Assembly: GCA_050908895.1 (NCBI GenBank)
Contig: CP171222.1
Coordinates: 682,001 to 746,000 of the forward strand
Origin: S5-A14a sp050908895
Lineage (GTDB): Bacteria > Bacillota > Clostridia > Peptostreptococcales > Anaerovoracaceae
Direction of reading: 5' to 3'
DNA: 64,000 nucleotides
Numbering within the stretch: position 1 is the stretch's first letter; the number at the start of each line of letters is the position of its first letter. This document shows, one piece after another, positions 60,181 through 64,000 of this stretch. Made by a program: the position numbers and the translations under genes. Under the pieces are notes generated by a model, which saw nothing but the letters and a program-made list of their open reading frames with translations, did not search any database and was not told the origin of the DNA.

Positions 60181-61019
60181 CCATTGAAACAACCGGGAAA
60201 ATCGGATCAGTAGCAATTATGAATATACCCGAAATATCAGACAGCCATAAGATCCATTATATAGTTTCAGATCAAACGGAGGTTCCTATGACTCATCTAA
60301 GGGAGCTTACACCAATGATGGATAAGCTATTGCAACAAAATAGCCTTACACCAAAGGATATCGATGCTGTCGCAGTTTCTGTTGGACCAGGATCTTTTAC
60401 TGGTGTTAGAATTGGTGTGACAACCGCAAGAAGCATAGCACAAATCCTTAATATTCCAATTGTTTCCGTAGGTTCTCTTGAAATGTGGCACGAAAAATTA
60501 TTAGATAATAAAAACGATATAAATAATGAAGAAATAGAAATAACAGAATATGTTGTTCCCCTGTATAATGCTCGTAGAGGACAGGTCTATGGTTCAATCT
60601 TCAAATCAAGTTCTAATGGGCGAGTGGAAATTCATTCTGGAAGTTGCATAATGTTAGATGAACTTCTAGATATATTAGAATCTGATTTATCTAACTCTCC
60701 TCATAAAAATAAAATAAAATTTTATGGGGACGGAATAGATGCCTACGAGGAGAAACTAAGAGAGTGGAAAAACTCTATAGATAGGGAAAGCTCTTTTGCC
60801 CAGGTGGAATTTGCAGATGTGAACTGTAGATATCAAAATGCTGAGCAAGTTGCTAGATATGCTGCCACTGTATGGTACGAGAAAAAAACAATGGATTATG
60901 AAAAGGTATTGCCGAATTATATGAGAATTCCTGAAGCTGAACAGAAGTTAAAAGCAGGTCTTTTAGGAGTTAAAAGTAAGGCTAAGCCAAGGATAGAAAA
61001 TGTCGGTAGGAAATATTAA
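60168..61019 (+). CDS. tsaB: tRNA t6A modification protein TsaB
   Basis: A 283-residue ASKHA-fold protein (LAIETTGKIGSVAI, VSVGPGSFTGVRIGVTTA) that partners TsaD. It is longer than the usual ~230, with an extended, charged region at about 120-200. It overlaps both tsaE (13 bp) and rimI (20 bp), so translation is coupled. Confidence 0.94.
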   Translation: MHILAIETTGKIGSVAIMNIPEISDSHKIHYIVSDQTEVPMTHLRELTPMMDKLLQQNSLTPKDIDAVAVSVGPGSFTGVRIGVTTARSIAQILNIPIVSVGSLEMWHEKLLDNKNDINNEEIEITEYVVPLYNARRGQVYGSIFKSSSNGRVEIHSGSCIMLDELLDILESDLSNSPHKNKIKFYGDGIDAYEEKLREWKNSIDRESSFAQVEFADVNCRYQNAEQVARYAATVWYEKKTMDYEKVLPNYMRIPEAEQKLKAGLLGVKSKAKPRIENVGRKY

Positions 61020-61485
61020 AATAAAGAGAGCAACTCTAGAGGACGCAGAGGGAATTGCAAGGATTGAGAAAGAATGCTTTAATTCGCCTTTGTCCTTGGA
61101 TGAAATTATAAGAGATCTTGGAACTAACTCGCGAGCAAGGTATTTTGTTGCATATGAATGTGACCAGGGGCATGATGGAAGAATCCTTGGATATGTGTCT
61201 TTTTGGGATGTTGTAAAGGAAGGTAACATAAACAACGTAGGAGTTATCGGAGCTGAAAGACGACAAAATCTGGGGAGCATGCTCTTAGAATATATGCTAG
61301 ATAAAGGTCAAGAAGAAGGGATATTCGATTTTACTCTGGAAGTGAGAGCATCTAATTTTGCTGCTATAAAGCTTTATGAAAAGTTTGGATTTGTAAGACA
61401 GGGGATACGTAAGAACTACTATCATAATGGAGATGGTAGCTTTGAGGATGGGATAATAATGTGGAGATATGGTCATGAAGAATGA
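61000..61485 (+). CDS. rimI: Ribosomal protein S18 alanine N-acetyltransferase RimI
   Basis: A 161-residue GNAT acetyltransferase. Acetyl-CoA motif A is AERRQNLGSMLLEYML (RQNLGS replaces the usual RxxGxG/A), motif B EVRASNFAAIKLYEKFGF. RimI acetylates S18, and in Firmicutes sits with the tsa genes. A separate Nterminal ~70 residues complete the fold. The gene overlaps tsaB and tsaD. Confidence 0.92.
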   Translation: MSVGNIKIKRATLEDAEGIARIEKECFNSPLSLDEIIRDLGTNSRARYFVAYECDQGHDGRILGYVSFWDVVKEGNINNVGVIGAERRQNLGSMLLEYMLDKGQEEGIFDFTLEVRASNFAAIKLYEKFGFVRQGIRKNYYHNGDGSFEDGIIMWRYGHEE

Positions 61486-62506
61486 AGAGAAGATTTGCGA
61501 AAATTTCATAACTTTGGCGATAGAAACAAGCTGTGACGAAACATCCGTTGCTGTTTTACGAGGAGAAAGAAATATACTTTCAAATGTAATTTCTTCTCAA
61601 ATCGATATACATAAGGCTTATGGGGGTGTTGTACCAGAAATCGCCTCGAGGCATCATTTGGAAAATATAAATAAAGTTGTTGATCAGGCTTTAAATGAAG
61701 CAGACTTAGGATGGGATGATGTCAATTTGATTGGGGTAACTAATGGACCTGGCCTTTCAGGGGCTCTTGTAATAGGTGTTGCAGCGGCCAAGGCATATTC
61801 TTTTGCAAAGAGAATACCTATCGTTGGAGTTAATCACATGTATGGACATATGTCTGCTGCCTATGCTAACTATCCTGATCTCAAACCGTCATTCATTTCT
61901 ATGGTTGTATCGGGTGGACATACTAACATTGTAAAGGTTAATGGGTATAATGACTACGAAGTCCTTGGATCAACAAGGGATGATGCTATTGGAGAGGCCT
62001 ATGATAAAGTAGCCAGGGTTCTTGGACTTGGTTATCCTGGCGGACCTAAGATTGATAAACTTGCAAAAGAGGGTAACCCAAAGGCTGTGGAATTTAAACG
62101 TACATGGCTTGAAAAAGGAAGCTATGATTTCAGTTTTAGTGGTATTAAAACTGGGGTTTTAAATTATGTGAATACAGAAAAACAGGCAGGTCGGGATATA
62201 AATTTAGCCGATGTTGCGGCCTCGTTTCAGGAGGCTGCCCTTGAAGTACTTGTTACTAAAACCATTGCAGCTGTCAAGGCTGAAAAGATGGATACTCTTG
62301 TTTTAGCAGGTGGAGTAGCAGCCAATTCAAGATTATATGATCTGCTAAAAAGGCAGTGTGAAAATGAGAATATTAAACTCTATAGGCCAGACATCATTAT
62401 GTGCACAGATAATGCTGGAATGATTGCCATTGCAGCCTATAATAAATTTATGGAGATGGGAGCGGACGATTTATTTCTTGATGCTCTACCGGGATTAGAT
62501 ATATGA
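61475..62506 (+). CDS. tsaD: tRNA t6A transferase TsaD (Kae1/OSGEP)
   Basis: A 343-residue ASKHA-fold enzyme. Motifs in order: LAIETSCDETSVA, VVPEIASRHHLENI, the metal-binding HMYGH, SGGHTNIV, GLGYPGGPKID, and the C-terminal LAGGVAANSRL and TDNAGMIAIA. It transfers threonylcarbamoyl to tRNA. ATG 61475 is 9 bases after GGAG; an ATG two codons earlier (61469) is less well placed. Overlaps the ABC-F gene by 4 bp. Confidence 0.96.
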   Translation: MKNEEKICENFITLAIETSCDETSVAVLRGERNILSNVISSQIDIHKAYGGVVPEIASRHHLENINKVVDQALNEADLGWDDVNLIGVTNGPGLSGALVIGVAAAKAYSFAKRIPIVGVNHMYGHMSAAYANYPDLKPSFISMVVSGGHTNIVKVNGYNDYEVLGSTRDDAIGEAYDKVARVLGLGYPGGPKIDKLAKEGNPKAVEFKRTWLEKGSYDFSFSGIKTGVLNYVNTEKQAGRDINLADVAASFQEAALEVLVTKTIAAVKAEKMDTLVLAGGVAANSRLYDLLKRQCENENIKLYRPDIIMCTDNAGMIAIAAYNKFMEMGADDLFLDALPGLDI

Positions 62507-64000
62507 TAGCAATTTCTGCAAAATCAATAGGGAAATCTTATGGAGGGATACCTATAATTGGAGGTGTTTCTTTTCATATTAATGAAGGCGATAAATTAGG
62601 TGTAGTAGGAATAAATGGAGCAGGAAAGACGACTCTGCTTAATATTTTAAGTGGAGAAATAGATGCTGACGAGGGAGAATTTTTCGCATCAAATGATAAA
62701 AAAATAGGTTATTTACGTCAGAGAAATAATTTCACCACGGGTATTTATTCCAAATATTCAGATGATTTAACTGTATATCAAGCTATGAAAAGGGTTGATG
62801 GATATGAATATGACAGCCAAGTAGATGGAATGCTTAAGGCCATGTCCTTTGGAGAAGATTATTATGGGAAACCAGTTAATGAGCTTTCTGGAGGGGAGCA
62901 AGCAAGATTAGCGCTAGGATGTATACTACTCTCAGCACCAGATATTTTGCTTTTAGATGAGCCCACAAACCATCTAGACCTATACACAATCAACTGGCTA
63001 GAGAAACATTTAAAATCCTATAAGGGAACAGTTATCATTGTAAGCCACGACAGGTATTTTCTCGATAAGACAGTAAATAAAATGTTGGAAATTTCAGGGG
63101 GAAAAGCAAGGCTCTATAACGGTAATTATACATTTTATGCAAAAGAGCGAAAAGCAGTGCGGGATACGGAAATGCGCGCATATTTAAACCAACAGAAGGA
63201 ACTTGCAAGACAAGAGGATATGATTAGACGGTTTAAAGAACGCGGTACCGAAAAGCTGGCAAAAAGAGCAGCTTCTAGGGAAAAAAGACTGGCATCAATA
63301 GAGAAATTACAAAGGCCCGAAGCTTTTAATGATAAAATGAAACTCAGATTCAAGGAAGAATTCCCTTCTGGAGGAGACGTGCTTATTGGTGAAAATCTTG
63401 CAGTTGGCTTTGACAAGCCTTTAGTCGAAAATCTATCTTTTTTGATAAAGCGAGGGGAAAGAGTTGCCATAGCGGGAGCCAACGGCGTTGGTAAAACAAC
63501 TTTTCTAAAGACCCTTCTTGGACAGCTGCCGATTAAAGATGGACATCTTAAGGTAGGCCATAATGTTGCTTTTGGATACTATGATCAGGGACAGCTACTT
63601 TTGAATGAACAAAATACCGTTATAGAAGAAGTCCATCAGGACTTTAGGTTATATACGGAGGGTGAGATTAGGAGTTTACTGGCAAGATTTCTTTTTAAGG
63701 GGGAAGATGTGTTCGCGAGAGTTTCTTCCTTATCCGGAGGAGAAAAAGCAAGACTATCCCTTTTAAAGCTTATGATGGGTGGCGCTAATGTACTAATACT
63801 AGACGAACCTACAAACCACTTGGATATCGATTCTAAAGAATCTTTTGAAGAGGCACTATCTGATTATCCTGGCACGGTAATAGTTGTAAGTCATGACAGA
63901 TATTTCCTTGATAAAGTGCCGGAAAGAGTTATAAATTTAGATGACTACAAAGCTGGAACGGGGATATCGCAGCTCAATAATCTTGAACGAAGCAATATCG
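62503..64000 (+). CDS. ABC-F family ATPase (YdiF-like), 3' end outside window
   Basis: The frame from ATG 62503 stays open to the last base, giving 499 codons of an expected ~630. Two ATPase domains are present: Walker A GINGAGKTTLL and GANGVGKTTFL, signatures LSGGEQARLALG and LSGGEKARLSLL, Walker B LLLDEPTNHLD and LILDEPTNHLD. The linker between them has the charged P-site segment with RFKERGTEKLAKRAASREKR, here quoted only in its core KRAASREKR. No membrane helix. ABC-F proteins act on ribosomes. It is coupled to tsaD by ATGA. Confidence 0.94.
   Translation, partial: MIAISAKSIGKSYGGIPIIGGVSFHINEGDKLGVVGINGAGKTTLLNILSGEIDADEGEFFASNDKKIGYLRQRNNFTTGIYSKYSDDLTVYQAMKRVDGYEYDSQVDGMLKAMSFGEDYYGKPVNELSGGEQARLALGCILLSAPDILLLDEPTNHLDLYTINWLEKHLKSYKGTVIIVSHDRYFLDKTVNKMLEISGGKARLYNGNYTFYAKERKAVRDTEMRAYLNQQKELARQEDMIRRFKERGTEKLAKRAASREKRLASIEKLQRPEAFNDKMKLRFKEEFPSGGDVLIGENLAVGFDKPLVENLSFLIKRGERVAIAGANGVGKTTFLKTLLGQLPIKDGHLKVGHNVAFGYYDQGQLLLNEQNTVIEEVHQDFRLYTEGEIRSLLARFLFKGEDVFARVSSLSGGEKARLSLLKLMMGGANVLILDEPTNHLDIDSKESFEEALSDYPGTVIVVSHDRYFLDKVPERVINLDDYKAGTGISQLNNLERSNI

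Noticed and set aside
1..64000. CRISPR arrays, rRNA or tRNA genes, prophage
   Set aside because: No regularly spaced repeats, cloverleaf-type sequences, rRNA motifs or phage genes were seen on reading both strands; the short repeats present number only two or three copies.

Overview
The window is a single stretch of AT-rich DNA (by eye about one third G+C) from a strictly anaerobic, low-GC Gram-positive of the class Clostridia. The evidence is pyruvate:ferredoxin oxidoreductase, an A-type flavodiiron protein, rubredoxin, lysine-fermentation-type enzymes, sigma-54 activators, a T-box, a THI-box, WhiA, CdaA and a Gram-positive LexA. An amino-acid-fermenting member of the Anaerovoracaceae/Family XIII or a relative is my best guess, but no 16S gene is present to prove it. 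No rRNA, tRNA, complete insertion sequence, prophage or CRISPR array was seen.

Layout. 1-5.9 kb: 3' part of an NhaC-type antiporter, small membrane proteins, a cytidylate-kinase-like protein, metG-tatD. 6-12.6 kb: secreted nuclease, a CydDC-like ABC exporter pair with a structured leader, a DUF454 gene whose start looks frameshifted, a winged-helix regulator and a lipoprotein. 12.7-18.6 kb: PFOR, a BaiN/HI0933-type flavoprotein, a membrane protein that may be leaderless. 18.8-23.1 kb: a sigma-54 block with an NhaC-type transporter, an unusual activator made of a Kdd-like dehydrogenase domain fused to AAA+ and Fis domains, and a small protein with its own sigma-54 promoter. 23.2-30.3 kb: dsdA-perM-murB-php-rapZ, then kce, then whiA. 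30.3-35.1 kb: a second sigma-54 activator (PAS-AAA+-Fis) and a minus-strand hydroxybutyrate-type operon (bdhA-like, gntP-like, 3-hydroxyacyl-CoA dehydrogenase) with a clear -24/-12 promoter. 35.7-38.3 kb: a four-domain FMN-binding surface protein plus a ferric-reductase-like membrane protein. 38.4-43.5 kb: trpB2 behind a tryptophan T-box, a DUF1275 protein, a TPP riboswitch with thiT, D-cysteine desulfhydrase and hpf. 43.7-51.5 kb: cdaA-cdaR-glmM-glmS, ahcY, ywlG and a DJ-1 protein. 51.7-54.9 kb: a GlsB-type membrane protein, lexA and a YibE/F pair. 55-58.2 kb: an acyl-CoA dehydrogenase/EtfA/rubredoxin fusion with a flavodiiron protein. 58.4-64 kb: nfu, an unknown gene, a ribU-like gene, tsaE-tsaB-rimI-tsaD and a 3'-truncated ABC-F gene.

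How the parts fit. Energy metabolism is amino-acid and acyl-CoA based: PFOR, Kce, hydroxybutyrate enzymes, D-serine, D-cysteine and TrpB2-type PLP enzymes. Three sigma-54 promoters and two dedicated activators within about 15 kb suggest that uptake and breakdown of particular organic or amino acids is switched on by metabolite sensing. Two electron-disposal modules stand out: the flavinylated surface protein with its ferric-reductase-like partner, and the acyl-CoA dehydrogenase fusion carrying its own ETF-like domain and rubredoxin next to the flavodiiron protein that rubredoxin would reduce. The rest is housekeeping: cell wall and c-di-AMP, t6A tRNA modification, SOS and ribosome hibernation.
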